NCBI GenBank assembly: GCA_003508835.1
Contig: PUFA01000003.1
Coordinates: 10,951,501-11,015,500, forward strand
Length of the DNA: 64,000 nucleotides
Reading direction: 5' to 3'
From: Eonycteris spelaea
Taxonomy: Eukaryota; Chordata; Mammalia; Chiroptera; Pteropodidae
The notes beneath the pieces were generated by a model that made no database searches, had not been told where the DNA came from, and was given only the letters and a program-made list of their open reading frames with translations. The first letter of the stretch is position 1; each line of letters begins with the position of its first letter. Shown piece by piece: positions 24,290-37,336 of this stretch. The position numbers and the translations under genes were made by a program.

Positions 24290-24525
24290 CTTTTCTCTTA
24301 TTATTATGATTATTACCATTATACAAGCCCATTCTAGATGTTTCTATATGTTCTCATTCAATTGCCACGGCAACCCATGGAGCTGGTGTTGTTAGTCCTG
24401 ATTTACAGGCTCAGAGCTCAGAGCTCAGGGACGAAAACGCCCATGATCATCATCCAGCTCGCAAGGATTAATACACAGGTCTTTGGGCTCCAGGTCCAGT
24501 GCTCTCTCCATGGCACCACCGCTGC
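24290..24525 (-). repeat. MIR SINE, reversed
   Basis: ATATGTTCTCATTCAATTGCC, TGATTTACAGGCTCAGAGC and CAAGGATTAATACACAGGTC follow reversed MIR. It faces the preceding MIR tail to tail. Confidence 0.7.
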
Positions 24526-24784
24526 CTCTCTTGTTCTTAGGGAGAAGTTGGTGTTAATGAGAGCCCACCATCATACCCTATTTTTATTTTAACCCATTAC
24601 CAAGCTCCGGTCACAAACTCCTCAGTCTCTTCGTGGACGCCCCATTTCTGGTCACCTCCAAGCCTTGACGATGCTCTCTGAGTAGCTCCTCCAAGCCTCC
24701 CATACCTGCTGCCCCCAGCCCCCGAGTCCCTGTTGGTTGTGCCGCCCTGAACTCTAAATCCAGCATAAACTTCACATCACAGGG

Positions 24785-24905
24785 CAATAGACGGTGAAAC
24801 AGAAAGCATTTCTAGAGGTGATCATCTCCATTCTCAGGCGAGAAAATGCAGAAGCCCAGTGACTTACTCCAGTGGCTCCTGGACTAGAACCCAGGGGTTC
24901 CACTC
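24785..24905 (-). repeat. MIR-like SINE fragment, reversed
   Basis: CATCTCCATTCTCAGGCGAG, AAGCCCAGTGACTTACTCC and GACTAGAACCCAGGGGTTCC resemble reversed MIR. Confidence 0.55.
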
Positions 24906-25054
24906 ACTTCCGAACCCTTGTGGGTCACAATCTGACCCACTTCCCTGGAGCCGGGCATCTCCTTGGTTCCCAGGAGAGCAGCTAAGGATACACAACAGCA
25001 TCCCAAGTTGGGTAGCTGGTGGCAAGTTAGGGTAGGTTGTGTTTTAATTCTGCT

Positions 25055-25195
25055 TTGGCCATCATTTTTCCCAGTGTGATCTCCTCTGGAGTCTGTGACC
25101 TTTCCTGGGCAGGGGCTGTGGCTCTTTCTTCTAACTTCTCACACAACGTGCAGCACAGGGCTGGTTTGTGCTACAAGTGTGAAATGGCTCAGTCC
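25055..25195 (+). repeat. L2 3' end, diverged
   Basis: TCCTGGGCAGGGGCTGTGG, TCTTCTAACTTCTC and GCAGCACAGGGCTGG resemble the L2 3' end. Confidence 0.4.
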
Positions 25196-25824
25196 ATATT
25201 GCACGAAGCTTCTGAATGGCAGTGCTAGCCGGACCTAAGGAGAATCACCACGACATTCGCAATCGTTCTCTTTGGGAGGCAGGAATATGGGCATCTTTCT
25301 CTTGCTACATTCCAATGATTGTTATCCTTTCTGTGACAGGTACTGCTTACAATGGAAACATTTATGATAGCAATATTAAAAAAGCAACCGACCTTTGCCA
25401 GAGCCGGTCCCTCCAGGTGAGTGAAGGAGGCTACCATAAATCATGCCTGAGACGCAGTGCCTTTGCTGTGTCTTGCCTTGGGGAGCTCACAGTCTAAGAC
25501 AGGCTGGACCGACCGGCACTGCAATTGGGACAGCACGGTGGGTCTGGGGCCCTGAGGTGGGAGATTTCAGTGTCTGGGGGATTCAGAGATTGACGAGGCC
25601 ACCACCGTTAGCAGCTTCCTGGAGCAGGCTCTGTGTCTGCAGAAGAGCAGGCTTTGGTCTGGGGGAAGCAGAAGGGAAGAGGGTGCATCAGGCTGCGGCA
25701 GCCTGAGTAGAGGTGGAACTGATCTCCCAGGAAGGCAGGCTGTGAGGTTGAGGGCAGCAAGGCCAGAGAGTCTGGGATGCTAGTCCTTTTGACTTCTTTA
25801 TCTTTCTCATTTTTTATACAGCTA

Positions 25825-26045
25825 CAATTTATCATAAGCTTACCACATTCCAGGCACTGTGCCAAGTGCTTTGCCTAGATTGCTACATTTCATACTCAAA
25901 ATTAACTCACTTAGGCAGTTTGTATATTCCCAATCACTAGACAAGGAGACTGAGGCTAACCCAGGAGGTAAAGTGACTTGCCCAAGATCACATAGCTTGT
26001 CCGAGTTTGACCTCAGCACTACCTGTGCTACCTCCAGGGCCCTCC
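25825..26045 (-). repeat. MIR SINE, reversed, near full length
   Basis: ATTCCAGGCACTGTGCCAAG, TTCATACTCAAAATTAACTC and AAAGTGACTTGCCCAAGATC follow reversed MIR in order. Confidence 0.88.
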
Positions 26046-26183
26046 ACCTCCCACTGAATGGGGTCTAGGAAGGCCTGGAAAACTGTGGGAGGGGCTGGGC
26101 AGGGCAACGACTCCCTGGAGCTGTGAAGAAAATATCTTAAACCACGTGACAGAACTTGCACATCATGTATTACCAGAGGGACT

Positions 26184-26185
<2 letters not shown>

Positions 26186-26240
<55 letters not shown>
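26186..26240. repeat. (TG)22 followed by (AG)5
   Basis: Pure TG repeat 26186-26230, then AG 26231-26240, then degenerate TG-rich DNA to about 26370. Confidence 0.95.
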
Positions 26241-26241
<1 letters not shown>

Positions 26242-27397
26242 TCAACTGTGTGTGTCTGTGTATGTGTGTGAGCATATGTTTGTGTCTTATGTGTGAGTTT
26301 ATCTGTGATTGTATCTGTGTGTCTGCGTGTATGACTAAAGTGTGTAAGGGTGAGTGTGTGAGATCAGGACTCCCTTCCTACAGGTGGGGAACATATGTAC
26401 ATTCTGGTAGTTATGAAGACAGCCTAAGGAAGGGTTTTATGGTGTAAGCACATGGTCCTGGCAGTCTGGGAGGTCATGCCCCTGGAGAAGACTGAAGCCT
26501 GGGGGCCACAAGGCAGGCAGAGGAAGTTAGGGACACTGGAAGAGTGTCCAGTTTTGGGGTGGGAGGGAGCCACAGCATTCTTACAATCTTACATGGGGCT
26601 GGAGGCTGCCAAAGGCAGCTCCGGGAACCAGGCGTTGGCATGCGTGGAGACTCCTGAGGTTGTTATCTAACTGCAGAGTCCCTGGTCCCGTCTTCAGGGA
26701 ATTGCAAGGTCCAGGGCAGAGGTCAGGATCTTCATTTCTCACTAGGTTTCCAGGATCCTGATACAGGAGTCCTGGGAAAGGCTGGGGAGGGTCACGATCA
26801 GATCTGGGCTGTAGGAAGACAAGGCAGGTATCTCCTAAAGGCTCTGCGCACCTGCAAGCTGCCTGCTGAGGACTTTCTGGCAAAACACAAATGACAATCC
26901 TGGGTTTGAGCAGAAGGTAGTGTCCTTAGGGAGCAGCATGGCAGAGCCCTCCAGGTAAATAAGGGAAGTACCCATTAGATTTGTGCCTAAAACCTCCAAG
27001 ATCCCCAAGGGCAGGTAGGATTGGCTTTCCCTCCAGCTCATGTTGGGCCAGGCTGAGGGAGGGTCTGCCCTTTGTGTCTGCACCCAGAAGCTGGATCAGC
27101 CTTTAAGTGGCCCAGAGAGGAGGCAAAGGAACAGGGTACCTGTAGCTAGATGTGTGGGTTGGGCTTAGGGGCTCTGTGTGCTTGGACAGCAGGACAGATC
27201 CAGGCAAGCAGAGACGTATTCAGCCAGAGGGCATTTCTTGGGGGGAAATGGCCCTCCTTTGCATTGTCCTTTCCCCAAGACACTGCTTCCAAGTGCTACC
27301 TCTGGCCTTGCTGGTTGGGTTTGAGCACCATCTGCTCCCACCCAGATGGAGGCAGTGGGAAGGGGCTCGCTCTCTCCATAGCTGCTGTCCCCCGCAG

Positions 27398-27400
<3 letters not shown>

Positions 27401-27473
<73 letters not shown>
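27401..27473. repeat. (TC)19 joined to (CA)18
   Basis: A compound microsatellite: TC repeat to 27438 then CA repeat to 27473. In the CELF4 pre-mRNA this is (UG)18 followed by (GA)19. Confidence 0.95.
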
Positions 27474-27474
<1 letters not shown>

Positions 27475-28748
27475 CTCTGTACTTCAACTGTTTCTGAGGG
27501 GAGCTGGGTGGTCAGGGTGCTCAGGGTTAACTTCTGGGAAGTTGAGGAGCCTCCGACCCCCTTTTCTTTGGGTCCCCCAGGGAATCTGTGGGCAGAATGT
27601 CAGAAAATGCCACAGATGGCCCAGCCATGCCTCTAGGAAAGCAGTGAGGTCTCTGGAGGACCCGGTCTCACTTCACATCCCACCCAATTCGGCTGCCCAC
27701 GACCACACGTGCATGGGACCCTTCCCTCCCACAGATCTTTCCCACACTCCTCCCCCGCGCCCTGGCCAGAGGCCTCTCAGAAAGACCCCAAACTCACGTG
27801 CACTGACAGAAAACTGCAGGAGTGCCCACCCAGGGAGTTGGACCCATCTTTTTTGCTGTTTTCCACATGCACTTGGTAGTTCTAGTCATAGATGTACACA
27901 CAATCTGTCACTTAAAAGCTGGCCCACACCAGCCCATCACAGCTCCCGCAGGGCCCGCCTGCACTCAGCACCTATGAGCGCACACAGCCACACGTCTTCT
28001 CGTTCGGGTCTCCCCAGCTATTTCGGTGTATTCGCATGAAGATGCTGTGCGTGTGTGCGCGCACCCAGAGCTTTAGGATGGGGACAGAGGGAGTCCTGGC
28101 ATGAGACACTCTTGGTTTGAGAGAAAGAGTGAGGCTCACTTGGATAGCAAGTCTCAGGTGAGGGAGTTCTGTGGCCTTGGGGGAAACAGACAGCTCCCTT
28201 CCCTTTCTGGGACCAGAACAGAAAACACAGCTCTTCTGCAGTTGACACAGTCATATGACCCCTCAACGCCAACACACATGCACGCCTGCACACCAGAGAC
28301 TCACAGTACACAGCATGAATGCAAAACACAAGGAGAAGACATGCATCACACAGCATGCCTCTAACAGACACACCGCATGCCAGAAGCATAAGCCGCACCA
28401 CAATCACTCACAGCCCCTTCTCTGCCATAGTCCCCAGAGGTGCCCACGAAGCCTCACCCCGCACAGCCCACCAGCGCAGCATGTCATGGGGGACAGGCAA
28501 CACATGCACCACCTCCAATGGCACCTAGAGCATCTCCTGGCCAGCACTTATGGTTCAAGTACATGCATGACAAAGCAGGCCTGCCCCATTGTCCCTGAAA
28601 GCCTCAATTTCTAAATGGTCTGCTCAGCCTTCAGATAGTAGAAATTTAGTAAACTCATTCCCAGATCTTCGGGATTTTAAAGAAAAGGAAATCATAGATT
28701 TCTTGTTCTCTGATGAGCTCTTTCCCTTTGCTAACACTTTGTTCACTC

Positions 28749-28801
28749 TGTGTGTGTATGTGTGTGCGTGCATGCGTGTGTGTGTGTGTGTGTGTGTGTG
28801 T
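28749..28801. repeat. (TG)n with TA and CG variants
   Basis: TG repeat with a GCGTGCATGCG interruption; pure over 28776-28801. Confidence 0.9.
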
Positions 28802-29499
28802 TTATGTGTTTATTCTCTTAATACAGATGTACAGGGTCACTTTCTCTGCCAGGCCTGTGATCCCGTGGACGATAGGAGCCCTGCAGGCCGGGAGCAGGCT
28901 TACGTGGACAGCCGAGGACTCAGTGTGCAAAGATATCCTCCCTTGCTCTGAGCTACAGTGAAGTAACCTGAGTGCCAGCCTCCCGGACAAACTCTGGCTA
29001 TAAACCTACTGGCTATAAACTCTCCTCTCCTCCCTTCCAATTGTCTTTTCCTGAAGATGCCTCTTCGCCCACAGGTTTGGCTTTACTTATATGAGGCATG
29101 TCCATAGCAAGTGCATAGAACTGGGGTGGCCCCTGGAAGTCTTGTCCAAAATTTCTCCAGGACCTGACTTGGGTTTTAGTCAGATGAGCAGAAATTTGGC
29201 CAGGATCCTGTGGGCTGACGCAAAAGGGAGATTGCAGAGGGAGTGTTCTCAACAAACACCTTCTGTTTATTTATTTCTAATGAGGATTTGGCCTTGGCCT
29301 TTATGGGGCTTCTGGGCCACACGAGTGGGAGTGAGAGGGCTTTTGGCTGAAAGATAAATTGAGGGGTCCACTGTGCCCCCTCTTTACCTCCAAGCTGAGC
29401 CCCTGTCATCCCTTTTTCTAAGTCAGCTGGTGTGACTTCTCCTTCTAAAGAGTTTTGTGGCTAAATTATGTCTATGACCTTGTGGTTGTTTAAGCCTTA

Positions 29500-29815
29500 C
29501 TCATGCTCTGTGTAAGTATATGCATTTATGTCATGTGCGTAGCTCTGTGTGTGTCTATGTGTGTATCAGAATGTTTTTATATGTTTGTGTCTATGAATTG
29601 TGTTTCTGTGTGTATCTGTATTTTGTGTGTGCTTGTGTATATGGGTATCTGTATGAATGTCCATATTTGAGTGTACTCTATGTATTTCTATGAGTGTTTA
29701 TCTGTGCGTGTGTCTAAATGTGTGTATCTATGTATATGTGTATCTATATGTGGGTGTTTCTGTGCCAGTTATCTGTGTATCTGTAATGTGTACATGTGTG
29801 TGCATGTGTTATGTG
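29500..29815. repeat. Degenerate TGTGTATCT-type tandem repeat
   Basis: About 315 bp of TGTGTNTCTATG-like units with no clean period, ending at GTTATGTGTTTTC. It looks like an old, decayed TG-derived minisatellite. Confidence 0.75.
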
Positions 29816-29989
29816 TTTTCAAAAAGTTCCCGTAAGACTGTGTGGAAAGACTTAAGAAAACATTAGCTTATAATGTTGCAAGACTCCAGCTTCCCCATCT
29901 GTAAAATGAAGGAGATGGAAGAGACGATCTTTTTATTTATTTCCATAAAGGAAGTTACAGCCATGGACATGTGGTGGGATTGAGCATAT

Positions 29990-30192
29990 GACAAATTGAG
30001 GTGCAAATTCTGGCTCTGCATCTTCCTAGCACAGAACCCTTGAGTTACTGCTCTTGGAACTTCTGTTACCTTGGCATTCAAAGGGGCATGGTGACATCTC
30101 TGTCGCAGCTTTGTCATGAAGATTTGATGAGATAAAATAAGCGAGAGCCCGGTGTGTGTGCCATGTAGTAAGTGCTTTGTCAATACTTCCTC
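29990..30192 (+). repeat. MIR SINE
   Basis: GGTGCAAATTCTGGCTCTGC, GAAGATTTGATGAGATAAAA and GTAGTAAGTGCTTTGTCAAT follow MIR. A second MIR-core fragment (CTTCCCCATCTGTAAAATGA) lies just before, at 29889-29908. Confidence 0.75.
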
Positions 30193-30274
30193 CTACCCAT
30201 CCTTGAATCCCAATGTTGTCCCATGTGTCCTATTTCTGAATGAGCAGGACTGTTGGAGCTCCCTGCGGTCTGGG

Positions 30275-30490
30275 AGGTGCTAGCACTTAATACACGGCAA
30301 TGACCCTGGAGAGTTTAACTTTTATACTGCATTTTCCCTCCTCTCGGCTCATTCCAGCCTCACAATGACCCTAAGAGGTGGGATGAGCAGGCGTCATTGC
30401 AATAACTTGAGAGAGGAGAAAGCTGAGACTCTGAGAGAGGTGGCAGGGCGGGGCGAGAACCCAGGCACCCAGCTCCTGAATACAGTGCAT
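30275..30490 (-). repeat. MIR SINE, reversed, diverged
   Basis: CCTCACAATGACCCTAAGAG, GAGAAAGCTGAGACTCTGAG and CGAGAACCCAGGCACCC match reversed MIR. Confidence 0.6.
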
Positions 30491-33400
30491 CCTTGTGTGC
30501 CACCTGCTTTTGCAGCAGGCAGTGCCCAGAGTGCTAAACACTGTCTGCTCCTGGGGCCCCTGTGAGGCTCCAGGCCTCCTCGAATGGTCAGGCCCAAACG
30601 GGAGGAGCCTTCCCATGACCCCCAGATGCACACAGGTCACCCACGGAACAGATATATGGAATCAGCCTTTAGCACAGGCATTGGAAGGGCGACTTCGTGA
30701 AGGATGGCTGGTCACTCCCAGGGCTGGCTCTGATCCACCCGCAAGAAGTAGATTCCCCCTTCCTCAAACAGTGGAGGGTATGGATGCCCAAAACCAGATT
30801 CCTTAGCCTCATTATCTGCCTAATTTATAGGATTTGACTCTAAGTAGTGCTTGCCAATTTCCCAAAGTCCAAACCACTGCAGAGAGGTGTGGCCTGTCCC
30901 CTGCCCCACCGACAGTAGGAGAGAAGACAGCCTCGTGTGACTGAATGGGCCCAGCCCCCAAGAGATGTCTCGCAAGGTGGTGTGCTCAGTTTCATATTTA
31001 ATTTTGGATAGGTTTGCAGGAAAAAAAATCACCAACCATTCCTTAAAATATGGTTGCCCTCTAGCCAGGGGCTACTCAGCAGGCCAGGCCCCAGGAATCA
31101 GCTTGTCTGGTGAGCAGCCAGACCTCTGCCCCTTTGGTGCGCCTATGCCCCTTCCCTGGCTTGCCGGCTTTCATTCTAAGCTGCTCTCCTGTCTCCTGGC
31201 AGGATATGACCAGGTTGTAATTTTCCTTCATGATCCTTTTCCCATTTTTCTTTACAAAAAAGGAAATCAACTGTACCTGGTTGCAATAGGGATAAAAGTG
31301 GTAATATACAAGAAAGCACTTTACAGATTAAAATGCTATATAAATGGAAGGTATACTATAACATAAATGAAATATATAATTTAATATCAATGATACAGTA
31401 TATAAGATACATGGTTTGACTTTAAATAACTGAAACACTTTAGTTCATAGGCTATATAGATACACTATATAATATGACTTAATTGGGTATATAGTGTGGT
31501 TTATAGTATGCACTGTGATCCACTGAATTATATAATCTCTTATGACATATCATATTCTGAGCACAGAGGAAAGTAGAATCAAAATCAGTCAACATTAGGC
31601 TATTTTGGCATTCGAAACAAGCCCCAGATTTGTGATTTTAACAGCTGAAGCTGGGAGGGAGAAAACTAAAAATACGTACGAATGAGGAAGATATCTCCAT
31701 CAACCAGCAATGTGGCCCACTGGGCAGGGGGATCATGGGAAGGCAGATCCCGCAAGAATAAGTCTAGGGAAGGGGAGCAGCGGGGAGAGGCCTCTCAGGA
31801 GGAGGTGGAAGAGTGGCACGTGGCAGTGATTGTTCCAACTATTTATGAAGCCAGATGAGGAGCTATAGGGCTTGTGGTGGCCCCGTGTCTGCTGATTGCC
31901 TAGAGATTATATTGATGTAATAAAAATTCACTTTGTCTATTAAGTTTCACCAGGACAATCAGGAGAGATTAGATAAAAATCAGAGGAAATGAATAATAGA
32001 ATGGAGGAGTAAAACCACGAGCCTCACGCCCTGCTATGGGCCCTGTCGGTCCCCCTTTTCCTCCCCACGATGGGGCACGAACCGAGAAGCCCCCACCCCA
32101 ACACCCAAGCCAAACTGAGCTGAAAATGTCCCCTGCCCGGGCTACTCTCAGGGAGGGACTCGCACTCTGGATATGATGCGGTTTAAGTTTGCTGACCATA
32201 TTTAATATTTGATTAGACCTTTGGCACCGCAGCCCCATGGGTGTGCCAGCCCTGCTGGGCGATGGGCAAAGCCATCAGGCCCTCGGCTGCGCGGGTTCCT
32301 GTGGTCCTGCAGCATGGGGGTTGGAGTTCCGTGTCCACAGCGACACAGATTTAGACCAGCCAGGCCCATGCCCCCTCTGAATAGCCAGAGGCCTCCCAGC
32401 CTCGCAGTGTCTCCCTCTGGCCTGGCTGTGCGGAAATTCCCCTATTAGAGATGTTTCTTCAGGTTACAGCTTGGGCTCTAAAAGGTCCCTGTACGAGGCA
32501 CGTGTCACCAGAAATGGTAACACATTAATGTCCATTAGCCGCCAGGGACACATCTGCCCAGTTTGATTTGTCAGATCAGCAAGGGGCAGGACTTTGAGAG
32601 GATAGAAAAAGGAGGTCACTTTGTGTTGGTGACTGTTGTTCTAAGAAGGCTGGGCGGCCTGAGAGCACTGGGGTTTGGGGCTCGTGGTGGGAGAGAAGGG
32701 GCTGCACGACAGTGGGCTGGGAGGGCGCCGGAAGACCCTCCTTGCAGGGAGCGGAGCTGTGTGGTTACTTCAGCTCCTCGGCAGCCCAGGCCTACTCCTC
32801 TCAGTGAGAGGCCAGGTGCCGAGCTCTGTGGAAAGCCTAGAACAGCGGTGTTTCCCTCTCCTAAAGGGTCAGCCACAAATAATACGGTGTTTGAAGCCCC
32901 AAAATTCACCTCATTTATTCCCGTTGCTTTGGGCTGGGTTTCTCTCCCAGAGATGGGAGAGGCTTCCCCAATGCTCTCCTGCAGTAAATGGGCTGTCCAG
33001 GGGCCCTGGCACCGTTGCCCGAGTGTGCTGTCCACCCTGGGAGCAGCTCTTCCTGGGACCTACCAAGATCCCTCCGGCTGCAAGAGCAGAACCACCCCCA
33101 GGAAATGCTGTCCTCCATCATCCCCACTGCCCGGATGCCTCTCGCCGCCTGAGCCGGGGGCCGGCACAGAAGAAGGGCAGAGGGTGTGGGGAGAATCTAA
33201 CCTCTGGAACCTGATAGTTTATCGCTTGGGACATTCAGCCGAGTGAGCCTGTGGGGACAATCTGGATGGCTGCTTCGGTGACAGGGAACATAGGCATGGG
33301 TTTAAATACTCCACGAGTAATTTTTCAGCCTAAGTGGGCTGCAGTTGGGACAGCTGAAGGACACTGCAGCCCCAAAGCCAGCCCTTGAAGGTCTGTGTGT

Positions 33401-36045
33401 CACTGACTTCCTCGGCCATATCGGCAGCCCACCCACCTACTTCTGACCCCCACCTCTTCTCCCTCGGCCAGGCCGGTGGTCGGTCTAGATTTATTCAAAG
33501 TGAGAAATTTTTCCTTTGTCCACTAGCCTGAGACCGAGACTTCACTGCAGTGGGACAAAAACAAAACACCCTGGAATAAAAAGAAACAAAACAACCGGCC
33601 GGTCAGCAAGCCAGCCGCCCTGCTCTTTTTCTCATGTGCCGGCCTTGGCTTTCACCAGCTCTTTCTACCTGGGATTCTGAGGCCAAGTCCTCTGGGCAGA
33701 AAGCCTGTACCTTCCCTTCAGTACTCTCATTTCAGGGTTTTCATTCCTTACACAGGACATTCGCATGGGTAGTTGTATATTTGTGGATGTACGACCCTCT
33801 ATCATTCCCAGCTATTTCATGGTGGTGAGGGTGGGTCCCCACCTTCCAAAGAAAGAGCTTGACCCTCAGGTACTTGAATTGCACATGACTCTGGGCCTCC
33901 TCAAGGGAGGCCCCATCTGCCCCATCGGACATAAGGCTTCCCCCATGGGGGTACATGGCACATCTCCCCCACCAAAATGGAATGCCTCGCATCTCTTCTG
34001 TTTCGCAGAAACATGCCCCTGCTCCATGGAGGTGAGTATGGGGGCCTGTTCCCCATGGAGGGGTGGTAGGGAGGGTGTCCCAGAAGCTAGCTGCAGTTGG
34101 GTTGATGATGCCTCCACTCTCGCCTCAGCAGGCTTCTCCTCTGGCCTCTGCCAGCCTTGGGGACACTCTCTTCCCGAAGGTGTGGCCTCTGCTGTGGACC
34201 AGCCTTTTAAGCATTCGCTCAGCTGAGACAGGTCAGAACATTTAAAGTTAATATTTTGCTGAGAAACTTGAGAAACAAGGGAGAAACAAAACCAAGGCCT
34301 CGGACACAGCGCGAGAAGGGGGAGCGGGTCTCCAGCTGCCTGTGTGCGGCCTGGGGCCCTGCTCCTGTCGATTCCCCTCCAGTATGAGCGGTCAGCCACT
34401 GCGCCCTGGTCTGCCACGTGGTCACTCACAGCAGCCTAAGGGGGGGCTTTCCCTGTGCTGAGATACCCACTTCAACGTGTGCTCTCCTCTCTCTGGGGAC
34501 AGACGCAGCTACCTAGTCCCAGGTGTCACCCTTTACTCCTCACCCCACTGGATTTTCAAACTTGCCCAACGTGATTACAACAGAAGTGACTCTAAATAAA
34601 TGTAATAATTTACTTATTTAAGTAATCAAGATGAGAGTAAATAGAAAGATCTTGTTTAATTAATTATTTTTTTAATTGGAGAGAAAATGAAACCCTGAAA
34701 TAAGCCAGCGGCAGCTCTCCTGCTCCGCATCTCTCTCGTTCTTGTGACCAACCGGACTACGTGGCTGCAATGGGGCCTCAGCTTGACCTGGGTGGCAGGT
34801 GTGCCAAGTGATCACTAATTGATCAGTCCTCTGCCTAGTCCTGTTTCATAGGCGCAGGGTTGTAAACATGGAGGATTCTGGTGCCCTAACGTATAGAATT
34901 AAGAATAAAACACACTAAGTCATAAATTGGTTATTCATTTTTTGAAATGAAACAAAACTCACATGCATACTGAAACCATACAGCACGTTCTGGATTTTCT
35001 GATTCTCCTCTCTTGTTCTGTGTGTCTCTCCCGGTGCCCCAGGTTCAGGTCTGACTTGCCTAGTGAGGGATGTGGCCTAGGGTCCCACGCTGCCCACTCA
35101 AGCAGGGGACTCCTGTGCAGAAGAAATGGCCCACCCTCTCCCGTAGGGATAAGGAGTGAGTTTCAGGAGAGGCGTCTGCAGCTCCTGGATGTTGAGCCTG
35201 GGCTGCGGCAGAAAAGCAGCGTCTGGGCATCAGGGGCCGGCGCCTGAGTGCACGAAGTTCCCCCTCTCACCATCAGAGGGCAGGCGACGGCTGAAGGAGA
35301 GGGGAGCCCTCCCACACACGCGATTTGGGGGACCCTGCCCAAGGTAGGAAAAGGTCTAGAGGCAGGACCTGGCTTCTGGGCTCTAGGCTGTTCTCCTAGT
35401 GCTCCTGAGACCCAGGTTTGGGGCTGAGGAAGGGGCATGGCACTGTGGACAGAGGGCAACCTTATCGCCAGGACTTACTCTCTCTCTTCACCCTCTGTGG
35501 CCATGCTGAGCCTGTGCTGTGTTGGGAGCAAGTTCTGAGATCTGGGAACTGTCTCAGGTGGCCTCAGTAGCTGGGTCTCAGCTAGGAAAGCTGGGTCATT
35601 TTCACTGGGGAGGGAGTAAAGAGACTGACCAAGGTCCTTGGCCAGAGGACTGAGTGTAAGCACCTGGGTGGGACTCCGAGTGTCCATGAGGCCAGGGGAC
35701 CAGCTTGTCCCTTGGCAGCCCTGGTGTGTGGGTTGAGAGGAAGCAGCCCACGTTAATGGAGGATTGGATGTGGGCTTGTTTGCTGAGACCTAAATTCTCC
35801 TTGAGGGAGCACCCAGTCCTAAGAAGCCCCATCTCACATCCCATCCAGAGGCACCATTTCCACACATTCATTTACAATCAAAGGCACCTCCCCTGCACCT
35901 TAGCAGTCCCTCTCCTATGATCCATCAACACTCCACAATGGGACCTGGCCTCTAAGGCAGGTTCCTTCTGGCTGCCTTGATGACAGGCTCTGAGAAGCCT
36001 GATAAGCCTTTTTATCGGGCTTCTCTGGCCATCCCTGTTTCCTCT

Positions 36046-36048
<3 letters not shown>
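30491..36048. other. Intron sequence, mostly unique
   Basis: No gene seen. An AT-rich block lies at 31300-31560 with many TATA-type words. Conserved-looking homeodomain-rich blocks lie at about 31895-31990 and 34585-34690. The frames at 32563-33246 and 33765-34226 show no domain. A CTCF-like motif lies at 35270. Confidence 0.5.
35270..35283 (+). promoter_or_regulatory. CTCF-like core motif, 13 of 14
   Basis: CCATCAGAGGGCAG differs from CCASYAGRKGGCRS at one position. It faces right. Weaker than the site at 19918. Confidence 0.35.

Positions 36049-36094
<46 letters not shown>
36049..36094. repeat. (CT)23 microsatellite
   Basis: Pure CT repeat; GA in the CELF4 pre-mRNA. Confidence 0.95.
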
Positions 36095-36096
<2 letters not shown>

Positions 36097-37249
36097 GTAG
36101 CCCCGGTCACTGGGAATCTCTCCTTTTCTTCCCTCTCTCAGAACCTGCCAGGTGTTGCCCAGGGCTGACAAGAGGGTCAGGAATCTCCAGAACTGGGGCT
36201 CCTGAGGTCAAGGGAGGAAAGGGTCAGGGGCATGGCCAGAGGGAATTTCAAGGCCAAGTACACATGGCCTTCCCTTTCCTTCCCACTCCATTGTGACTGG
36301 AGGTGAGCCTCAGTGAGCAATGCCTTTCTGAAGTCCAGAACATTCCTGCTCCCACCAGCGATGATGATGGGGCAGGACCTGAGTCCCTGGCTTAGCTGGT
36401 CCCAAGAACCCAATCACGATACTGATTTGATTAGATGCTTTTCCTCCTGGGGCCCCTAAGTTGCAGAGCCTACACTGGCATCTCCTGTGGCCAATATCCA
36501 GGCCATAACTGGAAATTTGCTTCAGGCTCATGTCACTCCTTTGGAGATGGACCTCGTCACACAGCGGGTACAAGGCTGCTCTCTGTGCCTCATCCGGTGA
36601 GACCAAACCAAGCCAAGAATTGATTTGACAGAAAAATATGGATATGTTGGGTGGATAATGGTTAGGCGATCCTATTTCTTTCTTTTCCTGTTCAGAGAAC
36701 ACCTTTCCTCCACCTCACCCCGCTGGAAAGCAGAGGCCGGATGAGGGCGAGTGTTCTCATCGGTCACCCAGGGACGCCTCCATCCCTCTGGTCTCCTTCC
36801 AGGAGTTCAAGACCATGAAGCCTCAGGGAGCAAGGTCCCCCTCTCCCACCACGGCAAGCTCTCCCAACATCTTCACCTCTCCATATATTCTTAGAACTAG
36901 TCAATATGATTAATTTTACATGGGCATAATTTCCTGCTGTTGCCGGGGAGTCCTCCCTGCCTCGCGCATCAGCGGTGACATGATACAGTTTCTGGTTATA
37001 TTGGTCAACCAAGATATTGATATTATTAATAATGGATATCTATATGCTGACCTTTGTCCACACAACTGAATCACTCTGGGCTGGCTGTCACATTTTTTAA
37101 GAGGTATTGATAAGCCCATTACTGGAAGGGCACGTATCATCTTAGGTGTGTGCTTTTCACTCACCTTCAAGCATCTACGGTGAAAATCTACCCTGGTCGG
37201 ATGAGCTAGTGTGGGTATGGTGGCATGTGCAGGAGAGGTATGCTTGTGT
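36095..37249. other. Intron sequence with a conserved-looking AT block
   Basis: No gene or repeat recognised. About 37010-37075 contains GATATTGATATTATTAATAA-type words with several homeodomain cores. Confidence 0.45.
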
Positions 37250-37336
37250 GATGAGTGTGTGTGTGTGTGGGGGGGCAGACGTGTGTACATGTATATGAGT
37301 GTGCACGTGAGTGTGTGTATGAATGTGTGTGTGTGA
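37250..37336. repeat. Interrupted (TG)n
   Basis: TG runs separated by a seven-G run, GTACATG and CACGTGAG variants. Confidence 0.85.

Larger units (their letters stand above)
26371..29877. other. Intron sequence rich in simple repeats
   Basis: No gene seen; the longest open frame (27152-28039) runs through CT/CA repeats and has no domain. Simple repeats are listed separately. Confidence 0.5.

Noticed and set aside
27152..28039. 295-codon open frame on +
   Set aside because: It runs through CT and CA microsatellites, has no recognisable domain and lies in an intron; chance frame.
29500..29815. CRISPR-like regular repeat
   Set aside because: No constant repeat or spacer length; eukaryotic TG-rich simple sequence.
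32563..33246. 227-codon open frame on +
   Set aside because: No domain, no conserved-looking codon pattern, no splice context.
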